This document shows, one piece after another, positions 7,223-15,003 of a stretch of DNA of 64,000 nucleotides. Source of the stretch: CBDDDW01 sp965226805 (GTDB lineage Bacteria; Chloroflexota; Dehalococcoidia; Lucifugimonadales; JAGWBF01); contig CBDDDW010000023.1 of the NCBI GenBank assembly GCA_965226805.1, forward strand, positions 62,001 through 126,000, read 5' to 3'. A program made the position numbers and the translations under genes. The notes under the pieces are model-generated. The model worked only from the letters and a program-made list of their open reading frames with translations, was not told the DNA's origin and did not search any database. The stretch's first letter is position 1. Every line of letters begins with the position of its first letter.

Positions 7223-8930
7223 AGCCCGAATCCACCGAAGGACGGCCTTGGGGACAGTCCTTGAAGAAGCCATCGGGTGCTCCTCTGAATCTGGGATAAT
7301 GGTTTTGGAACAGAAACCAGCCCGGAAACAAGGAGCACCCAATAGATGCTGCCACAGAACAAACCCGACCGTATCCGCATCCTCTTTGACGACCATCGCC
7401 TGGTGGCCAATGCCGGCCTGCTCCTGCCGGCCACCCTAGCCCGGCACCTGGGCCTGCGGGAACTCGTCGACCATCACCTTGACCTCGGCGGAGCGCCGGG
7501 ACGGGCGAACACTGGGGACAAGATGCTGACGCTGGTCGCTTCCGCGCTGGCAGGCGGCGACTGCATCGACGACGCCGATGCGCTGCGCGCTGGTGGGACG
7601 GTCGGTGTTCTAGGCTGCGTGGTCAAGGCGCCATCCACCCTGGGGACCTTCCTGCGCAGCTTCCGGTGGGGGCATGTCCGTCAACTCGACCGCGTGAGCC
7701 GCCAGTTGTTGGCCCGGGCCTGGGCCGCTGGGGCCGGACCCGGCGACTCGCCCCTGACCATCGACCTGGACTCGACCATCTGCGAGACCTATGGACTGGC
7801 CAAGGAGGGAGCGCGCCACCACGGCTATACCGGCGCCCGCGGCTATCACCCGCTGCTGGCCATTGCCGCCGGCACCGGCGAGGTGCTGATGTCCCGGCTG
7901 CGCGAGGGCCGGGCCAACACCGCCCGTGGCGCCGCCCACTTCCTGCGTGAGACGGTGGGGCGGGTGCGCTACGGCGGGGCCAGGGGACAACTCACGGTGC
8001 GGGCCGACAGCGGCTTCTACGCCCACACTGTCGTTGCCGCCTGCCGGGAAATGGATGTCCGCTTCTCTATCACCATCCGCCAGCGCGCCAGCCTGCGGGA
8101 CCTGATTGAGGCGATACCAGAGGAGGACTGGACTCCCATTCCCTACTGGATGGACGGCGCCGCCGATGTCGCCGAGACGACTTACACCCCGTTCCAGACC
8201 AAGCCGGACGCCGCGCCGGTGCGGCTCATTGTCCGGCGGGTGAAGCCGACGCCCGGTTCCCAGCTCGCCCTCTTCGCCAGATACAGCTATCACGCCTTCA
8301 TCACCGACCGCGATGGGGAGACGCTGGAACTGGAGGCCGATCATCGCCGCCACGCCGAGGTCGAGAACGCCATACGCGACCTCAAGTACGGCGTCGGGCT
8401 GAACCACATGCCGTCGGGGCGCTTCGCCGCCAACGGCGCCTGGCTGGCGGTCCAGGTGATGGCGCATAACCTGGCCCGCTGGACAGCCCGCATCGGCCTG
8501 GGTCAGCAGATCGTGACCACCAAGACCCTCAGGCGGCGGGTCTTCGCTCTGGTGGGACGGATCACCCGCTCGGCGCGCCGCCTCACTTTGCATCTCCCCC
8601 GGCGCTGGCCTTGGGAAACCCAGTTCAGTCGCGCCTTGGCCCGGCTGCAAGCCATTCCATTCCCGGCCTGACGGCCAGCCTGCAACTGACCCAACGTCCC
8701 CGCAATCTCGCGCCACCCCGGTCGCGAGAGTCCCCTGCTGCGTATCCTCTCGCCATCCCGCGCATCGCAACTCCCGCATAGGGCCTTAGGGGCCCTGTGC
8801 GGCGCCTGAAGACCCTCCGCCGGCCTCCCATCTACCCCAAGACCCCAGGCCATCTCCCCTGTAGCTCCCTCACCCACCCCCTTCCGCTGTCCTCACGCCG
8901 TCCATCCGTGTCCTTCGGTGGATTCGGGCT
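7223..8930 (+). mobile_element. IS1380-family insertion sequence, copy 1
   Basis: 1708 bp bounded by perfect 20-bp inverted repeats, AGCCCGAATCCACCGAAGGA at the left and its complement at 8911-8930. A second copy at 61611-63318 has the same length and orientation. The two differ at only two bases that I could find (one silent in the transposase, one downstream of it). The flanks are TT at the left and AA at the right, so I see no simple target duplication. It sits between the cupredoxin 2 stop and that gene's apparent terminator. Confidence 0.9.
7346..8671 (+). CDS. IS1380-family DDE transposase, copy 1
   Basis: 441 aa. It moves the enclosing element by a DDE mechanism. Likely acidic residues are in LTIDLDSTICETYG (about 137-150), VRADSGFY (about 217) and ADHRRHAEVENAIRDLKYGV (about 330-349). 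The last is the N-x-x-R-x-x-K-type helix with the catalytic Glu that marks this family. AAGGAG lies upstream of the ATG. The gene is intact and its product is identical to that of the copy at 61734-63059. Long open frames on the opposite strand (for example 7610-8779) are composition shadows. Confidence 0.92.
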   Translation: MLPQNKPDRIRILFDDHRLVANAGLLLPATLARHLGLRELVDHHLDLGGAPGRANTGDKMLTLVASALAGGDCIDDADALRAGGTVGVLGCVVKAPSTLGTFLRSFRWGHVRQLDRVSRQLLARAWAAGAGPGDSPLTIDLDSTICETYGLAKEGARHHGYTGARGYHPLLAIAAGTGEVLMSRLREGRANTARGAAHFLRETVGRVRYGGARGQLTVRADSGFYAHTVVAACREMDVRFSITIRQRASLRDLIEAIPEEDWTPIPYWMDGAADVAETTYTPFQTKPDAAPVRLIVRRVKPTPGSQLALFARYSYHAFITDRDGETLELEADHRRHAEVENAIRDLKYGVGLNHMPSGRFAANGAWLAVQVMAHNLARWTARIGLGQQIVTTKTLRRRVFALVGRITRSARRLTLHLPRRWPWETQFSRALARLQAIPFPA

Positions 8931-9006
8931 AAGACCCTAATCAGGTGCTTGGCCGCGCCTCCGCACCACGTAACCCGACTGCCCTGCTGGACGACCTGCC
9001 CGCGAC

Positions 9007-9591
9007 TTACTTTACCTCGAAGGTTCCGAACTTGGTGGCGTTGTGCCCAGGGAAGGTACATACGAACTCGTATCTTCCTACGGCCGGGGCCTCGAACTGA
9101 ACCTGTCCGACCTCACCCGCCTCCACCAACGGGTTGATGGCTGCAAGTACCCGGTCATCGCCGGGGGGTATGTAGCCATTATCGGGATAATTGCCTCCAT
9201 CGCGCGCCACCTCGTCTTTCGTGTCAGCCTCCACAAGGACCCAGTTGTGCTGGAACACGCTGGAACCATTCGTGTACTTCACTAGCACAGTGGAGCCGGC
9301 AGGGGCGGACATGGAATTCGTACTGTACTTCAGCTGGTCATCCGGCGTGTTGATCTCCAGAGTGACTTCACCTCCACCACCGCCAGAGGCCTGTGTCGTA
9401 CCCGACGTTGTATCCGGCGGAGTGGTGGCCGTCGGAGTAGGGGTGGCTGGGACGAATGAGGGGGAGGTGGGGGTTGGGGTAGGAGTCGGCTGTCTGGTAG
9501 GAGTGGGGGTTGCCGTACCTCCACCGCAAGCCGAGGCGAGTAACAGAAGGAGGGCAAAAATACCCAGGATTAATAGCGGGCCCTGTTTCAC
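9007..9591 (-). CDS. Azurin-like cupredoxin lipoprotein (paralog 2)
   Basis: 194 aa from a GTG at 9591, chosen because AGGAGG lies 4 nt upstream; longer ATG starts lack a ribosome site. The layout matches paralog 1: a signal peptide ending LLLLASAC, a long Thr/Pro linker (PTPT repeats), then the cupredoxin domain with VFQHNW His, CTFPGH Cys and His, and the same Lys at Cys+9. The last 17 residues are identical to paralog 1, so the pair is a tandem duplication with a diverged linker. It has its own promoter with a hairpin in the leader. Likely role: periplasmic or surface electron transfer. Confidence 0.88.
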   Translation of the reverse strand: MKQGPLLILGIFALLLLLASACGGGTATPTPTRQPTPTPTPTSPSFVPATPTPTATTPPDTTSGTTQASGGGGGEVTLEINTPDDQLKYSTNSMSAPAGSTVLVKYTNGSSVFQHNWVLVEADTKDEVARDGGNYPDNGYIPPGDDRVLAAINPLVEAGEVGQVQFEAPAVGRYEFVCTFPGHNATKFGTFEVK

Positions 9592-9610
9592 GTGACCTCC
9601 TGACATAGAT

Positions 9611-9640
9611 AACAAGTGGCCCATCGAGAGGCCACTTGTT
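9611..9640 (-). promoter_or_regulatory. Leader hairpin or operator of cupredoxin 2
   Basis: AACAAGTGGC and GCCACTTGTT form a perfect 10-bp inverted repeat with a 10-nt centre. It lies between the -10 box and the ribosome site. It would be the first structure in the transcript (stabilising hairpin) or an operator overlapping the start of transcription. Confidence 0.5.
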
Positions 9641-9641
9641 A

Positions 9642-9671
9642 ATTTTAACCACGGCTTATTCAGGCTGTCAA
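9642..9671 (-). promoter_or_regulatory. Cupredoxin 2 promoter
   Basis: On the reverse strand TTGACA (9671-9666) and TAAAAT (9647-9642) are 18 nt apart. The spacing equals that of the dnaN and cupredoxin 1 promoters. The GTG start is about 50 nt further on. Confidence 0.7.
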
Positions 9672-9705
9672 CGAAGCACAGCCTGTGTGGACCGGCTCGG
9701 AAACT

Positions 9706-9930
9706 TTAGCTTACCCGCTTTACCTCGAGGGTTTCACCGGGGGCCAAGGCAACTCGACGCACGTTAATGCCCAGCTTGAGGAGCCAGTAGCCCAGTGTAG
9801 CCTTGCTAACCTCTAGCTCGTAAGCGGTCATAGAAAGCCCCTTCTCGTTTACCATCTCAGGGAGAAGTCGCTCAAGCGGCCGCTGGTGCTTTTCCTCTAC
9901 GCTCTGCATCAACTTGGTCTTCCTGGCCAT
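9706..9930 (-). CDS. Small helix-turn-helix-like protein
   Basis: 74 aa from ATG at 9930, which has AAGGAGG 7 nt upstream; the longer start at 9978 has none. The N-terminus is basic (MARKTKLMQSVEEKHQ). Residues about 28-50 (NEKGLSMTAYELEVSKATLGYWLLKLGI) read as a helix-turn-helix of the kind used to sense DNA in small phage or transposon regulators, followed by a beta-like VRRVALAPGETLEVKRV tail. It is transcribed in the same direction as the cupredoxins but 100 bp upstream of the cupredoxin 2 region, so co-regulation is possible. The target is unknown. Confidence 0.55.
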   Translation of the reverse strand: MARKTKLMQSVEEKHQRPLERLLPEMVNEKGLSMTAYELEVSKATLGYWLLKLGINVRRVALAPGETLEVKRVS

Positions 9931-10060
9931 AATTTCGCCTCCTTGCCGGTATCTTGACGCCGTTTCATACCGTATCACACCATCTGCCGTTCGTCAATAC
10001 TTATATATGATAATTCTTAAACAAATTTTATATTATTCCAGAACACCCTCCGCAACAGGT

Positions 10061-10519
10061 CTATTCAGATACGAAAATGCCCAATCCGGTTAGCGCGGTC
10101 ACGATACAACCAGCCGCCAAGGCCCCCAATCCTATAAGTGGGAGCGCTTTCCTGAAGGGTATCTCGAAGGCCCAAGCCGCGAGGGACCCCGTCCAAACTC
10201 CAGTCATGGGCAGCGGCACGGCCACCAGTAGAACCAGCGCCAGCGCACCGTGCTTTTGGAACCTCTGAGAGTTATGCTGACGTAGCTTTTCGGTGCGCCA
10301 GATAAGGACACGGCCCACCGGATTGGGGAATCTCGTAACCAGCCTACCTAAAGACGGCAAGGCCAAGAGCCAGAATAACGCCGGCACAAGATTCCCGACA
10401 ACGGCTACAGGAAGGACTCCATACCAGGGCAAATCGTACCGTCCCATACCGATCGGGATCGCGAGACGCAGCTCTCCGATTGGCGTCATGCTCCAGAGAA
10501 ACGTAAAAATGTAATCCAT
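10061..10519 (-). CDS. Small multidrug export-like membrane protein (COG2426)
   Basis: 152 aa. An integral membrane protein with about four hydrophobic segments. The opening MTPIGELRLAIPIGMG, the Pro-rich VPALFWLLALP helix and AVPLPMTGVWTGSLAAWAF (about residues 95-115) are the conserved blocks of the COG2426 'small multidrug export' family. The name is historical and transport of drugs is not established for most members. No ribosome site stands out before the ATG. It stands alone between the HTH gene and a 329-bp spacer. Confidence 0.8.
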   Translation of the reverse strand: MDYIFTFLWSMTPIGELRLAIPIGMGRYDLPWYGVLPVAVVGNLVPALFWLLALPSLGRLVTRFPNPVGRVLIWRTEKLRQHNSQRFQKHGALALVLLVAVPLPMTGVWTGSLAAWAFEIPFRKALPLIGLGALAAGCIVTALTGLGIFVSE

Positions 10520-10848
10520 TCACTCGCTCGGATGGGATTGGCGACCGGCCCCTCGTAATATACCCTTCGAGGCTGTCCTATGCAACGCCGCCCATCGAGT
10601 GGACACACTCTGGGAACCATAGTACCCTCGTGTTGGAGCATCGATCGAAGGAACGAGTTTCCTTTCAGCAGGTCCGGGACTGCCCTCAGGCGGCTACGGA
10701 GCCGGGACTAGAGACCCTATCCGAAGTCCCTCCGGCAACACCGCAGGACTACCAAGACGACACCTGAACGACAGGCTGACAGAGCTGAACAGGGGAGCAG
10801 TTCAACAAACCGCATCAGCCAAGCGCGTGGAGACCAGGTGAGAGAGTA
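10520..10848. other. Intergenic spacer, no recognised feature
   Basis: This 329-bp spacer separates divergently transcribed genes. It is GC rich with several short CTGAAC/CTGAC repeats (about 10765-10806). I looked for a riboswitch-like or ncRNA fold ahead of the AIR-synthase-like gene and could not recognise one. A GGTGAGAG lies just before that gene's ATG. Confidence 0.4.
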
Positions 10849-11853
10849 ATGCAAATAGGGAAGTTTCCTCAAGAGCTCCTGGAGCGCCTCCTCGACAAAG
10901 CGAAGATAAAGGACCCTCGGGTGCTCATGGGCCCCAGAATAGGGGAAGACGCGGCGCTGATCGACTACGGGGACATGGTCCTCGTGGCCAAAACAGACCC
11001 CATAACCTTCGCTTCGGAGCTCATAGGCTGGTACGCGGTGCAGGTAAACGCCAATGATGTAGCCTGCGCCGGGGCTATTCCCCGCTGGTTCCTTGCCACG
11101 CTCCTTGTACCCAAAGGGATGGCAGAGGAAGACGCAGAGAGGATGTTCGATCAGATTTTAGAGGCGTGCGACGCGCTGGGCGTTACGCTGGTTGGCGGCC
11201 ACAGCGAGGCAACTGGGAGCGTCACCCAGCCAATCGTGGTGGGGTGCATGCTTGGAGAAGTAGAGAAGGGTAAATTAGTAATCACCGGCGGAGCCAGGGA
11301 GGGGGATCGTGTGGTACTTACCAAGGGTATCGCCCTCGAGGGGACCGCTCTCTTGGCCCGTGAGGCCAGCGTAGTATTGGAGAAGGCCGGCGTGGGTACC
11401 GACACACTCTCCAGAGCAAAAGAGTTACTTTTTTCACCTGGTATAAGTGTAGTAAAGGATGCCCTAGCATCCTGCACCGCCGCGGATATCACCAGCCTTC
11501 ACGACCCGACCGAGGGAGGTCTCGCCACCGCCCTGAGGGAGGTGGCCGGAGCTGCCGGGGTGGGGATAGACATCGAGGAGGACAGTATCCCCATCCTCCC
11601 GGAGTGCGCCAAGATATGTGCCACCATCGGACTGAGTCCTATGGGTCTGCTGGCATCGGGTGCGTTGCTCATCACCCTGTCACCCGAGGAGGTGCCGCAA
11701 CTCTTGGACGCATTGCAAGAAGACGGGGTGTCGGCATTCGAGATCGGCAGAGTCACCGCCGCCAGCGAAGGGGTCCACCTCATCAGAGCCGGTGAGCGTG
11801 TCCCTATGCCTAGGTTCGACAGGGACGAGCTGGCCCGCTACCTCAGTGGTTAA
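10849..11853 (+). CDS. AIR synthase-related (HypE/PurM-like) protein
   Basis: 334 aa. It belongs to the ATP-binding superfamily of PurM, ThiL, SelD and HypE. Seen: IGEDAALIDYG near residue 32, a TDPITF strand, VNANDVACAGAIPRWFLATL (about 68-87), LVGGHSE (about 118) and HDPTEGGLATALRE (about 218-231). All are conserved ATP or phosphate-binding blocks. The HypE C-terminal Cys peptide is missing (the protein ends ELARYLSG), and no hydrogenase genes are nearby, so hydrogenase maturation is unlikely. Such stand-alone proteins are usually annotated only as AIR synthase-related. Substrate unknown. Confidence 0.85.
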   Translation: MQIGKFPQELLERLLDKAKIKDPRVLMGPRIGEDAALIDYGDMVLVAKTDPITFASELIGWYAVQVNANDVACAGAIPRWFLATLLVPKGMAEEDAERMFDQILEACDALGVTLVGGHSEATGSVTQPIVVGCMLGEVEKGKLVITGGAREGDRVVLTKGIALEGTALLAREASVVLEKAGVGTDTLSRAKELLFSPGISVVKDALASCTAADITSLHDPTEGGLATALREVAGAAGVGIDIEEDSIPILPECAKICATIGLSPMGLLASGALLITLSPEEVPQLLDALQEDGVSAFEIGRVTAASEGVHLIRAGERVPMPRFDRDELARYLSG

Positions 11854-11924
11854 GGCTCACGCGGATACACGCTAGTCGTGTGTCTGCCAAATGGGTTTAC
11901 AATACGTCAGCGCTCGACGTGGCC

Positions 11925-11979
11925 CCCCGGTCTGCCTCCTCTCCTATGGGAGAGGATTGAGGTGAGGGTGAGACCGGGG
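11925..11979. repeat. Nested palindromic repeat (possible bidirectional terminator)
   Basis: CCCCGGTCT (11925-11933) pairs with AGACCGGGG (11971-11979), enclosing a second stem CCTCTCC/GGGAGAGG. The inner text CTCTCC-tat-GGGAGAGGATTGAGGTGAGGGTGA is of the type dispersed in intergenic DNA of many environmental genomes. It lies between convergent genes and could serve as a terminator. Confidence 0.55.
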
Positions 11980-12035
11980 TTCGCGGGGAGGACCTCCTCA
12001 TATCAGCATTGTAATGCTATATACGAGACACTAGA

Positions 12036-13043
12036 CTAGGCAGGTTCATATGTCTCCAGTGCTTCCCTCAGCTGTGGAAGCGTTATGTTACCTCCGCTGA
12101 CGATGACGGCAACCTTACTACCTCTGATCGCCTCTCTGGTCTTGATGGCGCCCCCCAGAGCCGCGGCGCCGGCGCCTTCGGCGAGGGTGTGGGCCTTCTC
12201 GATGAGAATCGCTATGGATTGGAGAATCTCGGTATCGCTGACCAGAACGAAGTCGTCTAGCAGGTCCCAGAGTATGCTCTGAGTGAGCTCGTACGCCGCG
12301 GCAGTGGCAAGCCCCTCCGCGACGGTCTCCATCGGAGCTTCTGTCAGGCGCCGGTTTTTCCATGACAAGTATCCTGCGGGCGCCTGGGCCGACTGAACCG
12401 CCACCACCCTTATCCTCGGATTAACGGCTTTGGCCACTATGCACGCTCCGGCAGCCCCACTGCCCCCACCGAGCGGAACATAGATGACCTCCACGTCGGG
12501 GAAGTCCTCCAAGATCTCCAGCGTCTGGGTAGCCACTCCCGCGATCAGCAACGGATTATTGGCCGCATGGACGTAGTAGAGACCCTCTTCCCGAGCCAGG
12601 CTCTCGGCATGCTCTTTTGCCTCGTCGAAGTGCTTGCCGTGGAATATTACCTCGGCGCCCAGGTTCCGCACGGACTCGACCTTGAGAGGGTTGGCGTCCT
12701 CAGGCAGGCAAATTATCGCTCGCGCGGCGAACAGCTTGCAGGCGTAAGCTATGGACTGGCCGTGATTACCCGAGGAAGCCGTAACAAGTCCACTTTCCCG
12801 TTCCTCGGGGGTCATTTGGGCGAGGAGATTCACACCACCCCGGGCCTTGAACGAAGCGAGCGCCTGGTGGTTCTCGTGCTTGAGACGCACCTCCGCACCC
12901 ATATAGTTGCTAAGGGCCGGGTGGTCGTACAAGGGCGTACGGGTCACATATGGAGCTATCGTCGCGCGCGCCTCCAGAACGTCGCGAAAAGTGGGCCTCT
13001 CCATCTGCTTCTCCATCCTCTCCGGCGTCAAGGCCTGTTCCAA
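12036..13043 (-). CDS. PLP-dependent threonine/serine dehydratase
   Basis: 335 aa. It deaminates L-threonine or L-serine to the 2-oxoacid. The PLP lysine is Lys66 in ASFKARGG. The substrate-binding loop is TASSGNHGQ (about 87-95) and the phosphate-binding glycine loop is PLGGGSGAAG (about 190). It has only the catalytic domain, without the C-terminal ACT regulatory domain of biosynthetic IlvA, so it resembles catabolic TdcB or serine racemase-type proteins. The start is uncertain: ATGs at codons 1, 10 and 14 are possible, and codon 14 (MERPTF) has GGAG at the best distance. Racemase activity cannot be excluded. Confidence 0.88.
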   Translation of the reverse strand: MEQALTPERMEKQMERPTFRDVLEARATIAPYVTRTPLYDHPALSNYMGAEVRLKHENHQALASFKARGGVNLLAQMTPEERESGLVTASSGNHGQSIAYACKLFAARAIICLPEDANPLKVESVRNLGAEVIFHGKHFDEAKEHAESLAREEGLYYVHAANNPLLIAGVATQTLEILEDFPDVEVIYVPLGGGSGAAGACIVAKAVNPRIRVVAVQSAQAPAGYLSWKNRRLTEAPMETVAEGLATAAAYELTQSILWDLLDDFVLVSDTEILQSIAILIEKAHTLAEGAGAAALGGAIKTREAIRGSKVAVIVSGGNITLPQLREALETYEPA

Positions 13044-13105
13044 GCCATGCGGAGTCCCGGCGGCCGGTGCACCCAGTACACAGTCAACGAGATTTTCGAC
13101 AGCAT

Positions 13106-13191
13106 GTCATTCTGAGGGAGCCCAGCGACCGAAGAATCTGGGGAGGGGCTACCCACTGCCACCCCAGATTCTTCGCTTCGCTCAGAATGAC
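13106..13191. repeat. Palindromic dispersed repeat (GTCATTCTGAG type)
   Basis: GTCATTCTGAG (13106-13116) is mirrored by CTCAGAATGAC (13181-13191), and GAAGAATCTGGGG by CCCCAGATTCTTC inside. The result is an 86-bp imperfect hairpin. This family of repeats is typical of non-coding spacers in several bacterial genomes and resembles small non-autonomous elements. It is in the 370-bp spacer between divergent genes; no promoter could be singled out. Confidence 0.75.
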
Positions 13192-13413
13192 ATTTATGTC
13201 CGAATTAAGTTGACCGGGTGCTGGCTTGTTCGCCTGCGAGTAGATTAGAGCACCCGCCGCGTGGGGTCAACCGGGCATAGGACCTCGCATGACCGTATAG
13301 ATAAGCTAAAACTCCCAACAAGCCCGTCTGGACAATTTGACACTACATACGGAACTGGGTATTCTCAGAGTCAGCCACGGACCACAGGCAGACAGCTAAC
13401 GAGGTCCTTCCCG

Positions 13414-15003
13414 ATGAACGAGCACCCATCGCCTGCTACATTGGCGGAGCTATTGGAACGCGGCGCGCCGTCGCACCCCGCCGTCTGTGTTCCCGACGGG
13501 CCAACCATCACCTACGACACCCTCCGGGACCACGTACATTCCCTCGCCGCCGATATAGAGGCCCTAGGGATCGGACGGGGTGACCGGGTCGCCATCGTGC
13601 TGCCAAACGGGATTGAGGCCATCGTGTCTTTCCTGGCGGTCGCTATCGCCGGAACGGCTGCCCCGCTTAATCCAGCCTACAAAGCTGAGGAGTTCGAATT
13701 CTACATCGAAGACACAGACGCTCGAGCGCTGATCACCTCTCCGGAGGGCGGCGATGAAGCCAAAGGAGCCGCTCCCACCTCCACACTGAGGCTTTCCGTA
13801 GACCTTGATCCAAAGGGCAATTTGGTCTTCTCCGGCCGCGGAATCGAAACGGGATCCCGCCCCAGGGACCTCCCCGCCGCGGATGACGTCGCGCTGGTGC
13901 TCCACACGAGCGGCACGACCAGCCGGCCCAAGCGGGTGCCACTCAGCCACCACAATCTTTGCGTGTCAGTGCGCAACGTGGTCGAAACGTATCGCTTGAC
14001 CCCCGAGGACGTGTCGCTGTGCGTCATGCCCTTGTTCCACGTCCACGGCCTCGTGGCCTCGACTCTAGCCACTTTCTTCTCGGGCGGAACGGTAGTTGTG
14101 CCTGAGAGGTTCAACGCGCTGAACTTCTGGTCACTGGTCCAGCGGTACGACGTCACCTGGTACTCGGCCGTGCCCTCCATCCACCAGACATTGCTGAACC
14201 GGGCGATAAGTCGCGAGGCCCGCGGTTCGGCCCAGGAGAAACCACGGAGCTTGCGATTTATACGGTCTTGCAGCGCACCGCTGCCAGCGTCGACGATGTT
14301 GGAGATCGAGGAGCGGCTGGGAGTTCCTGTGCTGGAGGCGTACGGGATGACCGAGGCCGCACATCAGATGGCGTCCAACCCCTTGCCCTCGGGGGAGCGA
14401 CTTCCCGGCTCTGTCGGACTCGGAACAGGGGTCACTATCGCCATCATGGATGAGGAAGGGGACATAAAAGAGCCAGGTGCGAGGGGTGAGGTAGTCATCC
14501 AGGGCCCAAACGTGATCACGGGCTACGAGGACAACCCAGAGGCCAACGCCACCTCCTTCACCAGCGGCTGGTTCCGCACGGGAGATGAGGGAATATTGGA
14601 TTCGAAGGGCTACCTGACGCTGGTGGGCCGGCTGAAGGAGCTTATCAACCGTAGCGGCGAGAAGATTTCGCCTAGAGAGATCGATGAGGTGCTGCTTGCC
14701 CATCCGGCTGTCGCCGAGGCGGTAGCCTTTGGAGTCCCCCACCCTACACACGGCGAGGAGCCGTCGGCTGCGGTGGTGCTTCGGTCGCCGGCAACCCAGT
14801 CGGAACTGGTCGCCCATTGCCGCATCCATCTGGCGGACTTCAAGTGCCCTCGGACCATCCACATCATCGAGGCGGTCCCGAGGACGGCCACCGGCAAGAT
14901 CCAGCGCCGGGCCGTCGCCGAAGTCTTCGCCGGCAAAGGGTCCGGCCACGTGTCCGCCGGTGCCCCTTCCACCCCCACCGCTACGCCGGAGCAGCCTTCG
15001 TGA
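13414..15003 (+). CDS. AMP-forming acyl-CoA synthetase (oxalate--CoA ligase-like)
   Basis: 529 aa from ATG at 13414 (MNEHPSPATLAEL; GAGGT upstream). It activates a carboxylic acid to its CoA thioester via an acyl-adenylate. The AMP-binding loop is LHTSGTTSRPKRVPLSH. The VMPLFHVHGLVAS motif and the FNALNFWSLVQRYDVTWYSAVPSIHQ segment are those of the oxalate-CoA ligase (Pcs60/AAE3) branch. Later come YGMTEAAHQM, GWFRTGDEG and the catalytic lysine in RTATGKIQRR. The loop has Arg where Gly is usual (PKR for PKG). It overlaps the next gene by 4 bp (GTGA), so the two are coupled. The actual acid is not provable here. Confidence 0.88.
   Translation: MNEHPSPATLAELLERGAPSHPAVCVPDGPTITYDTLRDHVHSLAADIEALGIGRGDRVAIVLPNGIEAIVSFLAVAIAGTAAPLNPAYKAEEFEFYIEDTDARALITSPEGGDEAKGAAPTSTLRLSVDLDPKGNLVFSGRGIETGSRPRDLPAADDVALVLHTSGTTSRPKRVPLSHHNLCVSVRNVVETYRLTPEDVSLCVMPLFHVHGLVASTLATFFSGGTVVVPERFNALNFWSLVQRYDVTWYSAVPSIHQTLLNRAISREARGSAQEKPRSLRFIRSCSAPLPASTMLEIEERLGVPVLEAYGMTEAAHQMASNPLPSGERLPGSVGLGTGVTIAIMDEEGDIKEPGARGEVVIQGPNVITGYEDNPEANATSFTSGWFRTGDEGILDSKGYLTLVGRLKELINRSGEKISPREIDEVLLAHPAVAEAVAFGVPHPTHGEEPSAAVVLRSPATQSELVAHCRIHLADFKCPRTIHIIEAVPRTATGKIQRRAVAEVFAGKGSGHVSAGAPSTPTATPEQPS

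Noticed and set aside
7610..8779. 389-aa open frame antisense to the IS1380-family transposase (and its twin at 61998-63167)
   Set aside because: Gly/Pro/Arg-rich composition, no ribosome site, lies entirely opposite an intact transposase; a GC-driven shadow.
10520..10848. Riboswitch or structured RNA before the AIR-synthase-like gene
   Set aside because: I could not find a known conserved core; some short repeats only.
10849..11853. HypE hydrogenase maturation protein
   Set aside because: The C-terminal Cys peptide needed for HypE is missing and no hydrogenase genes are present.
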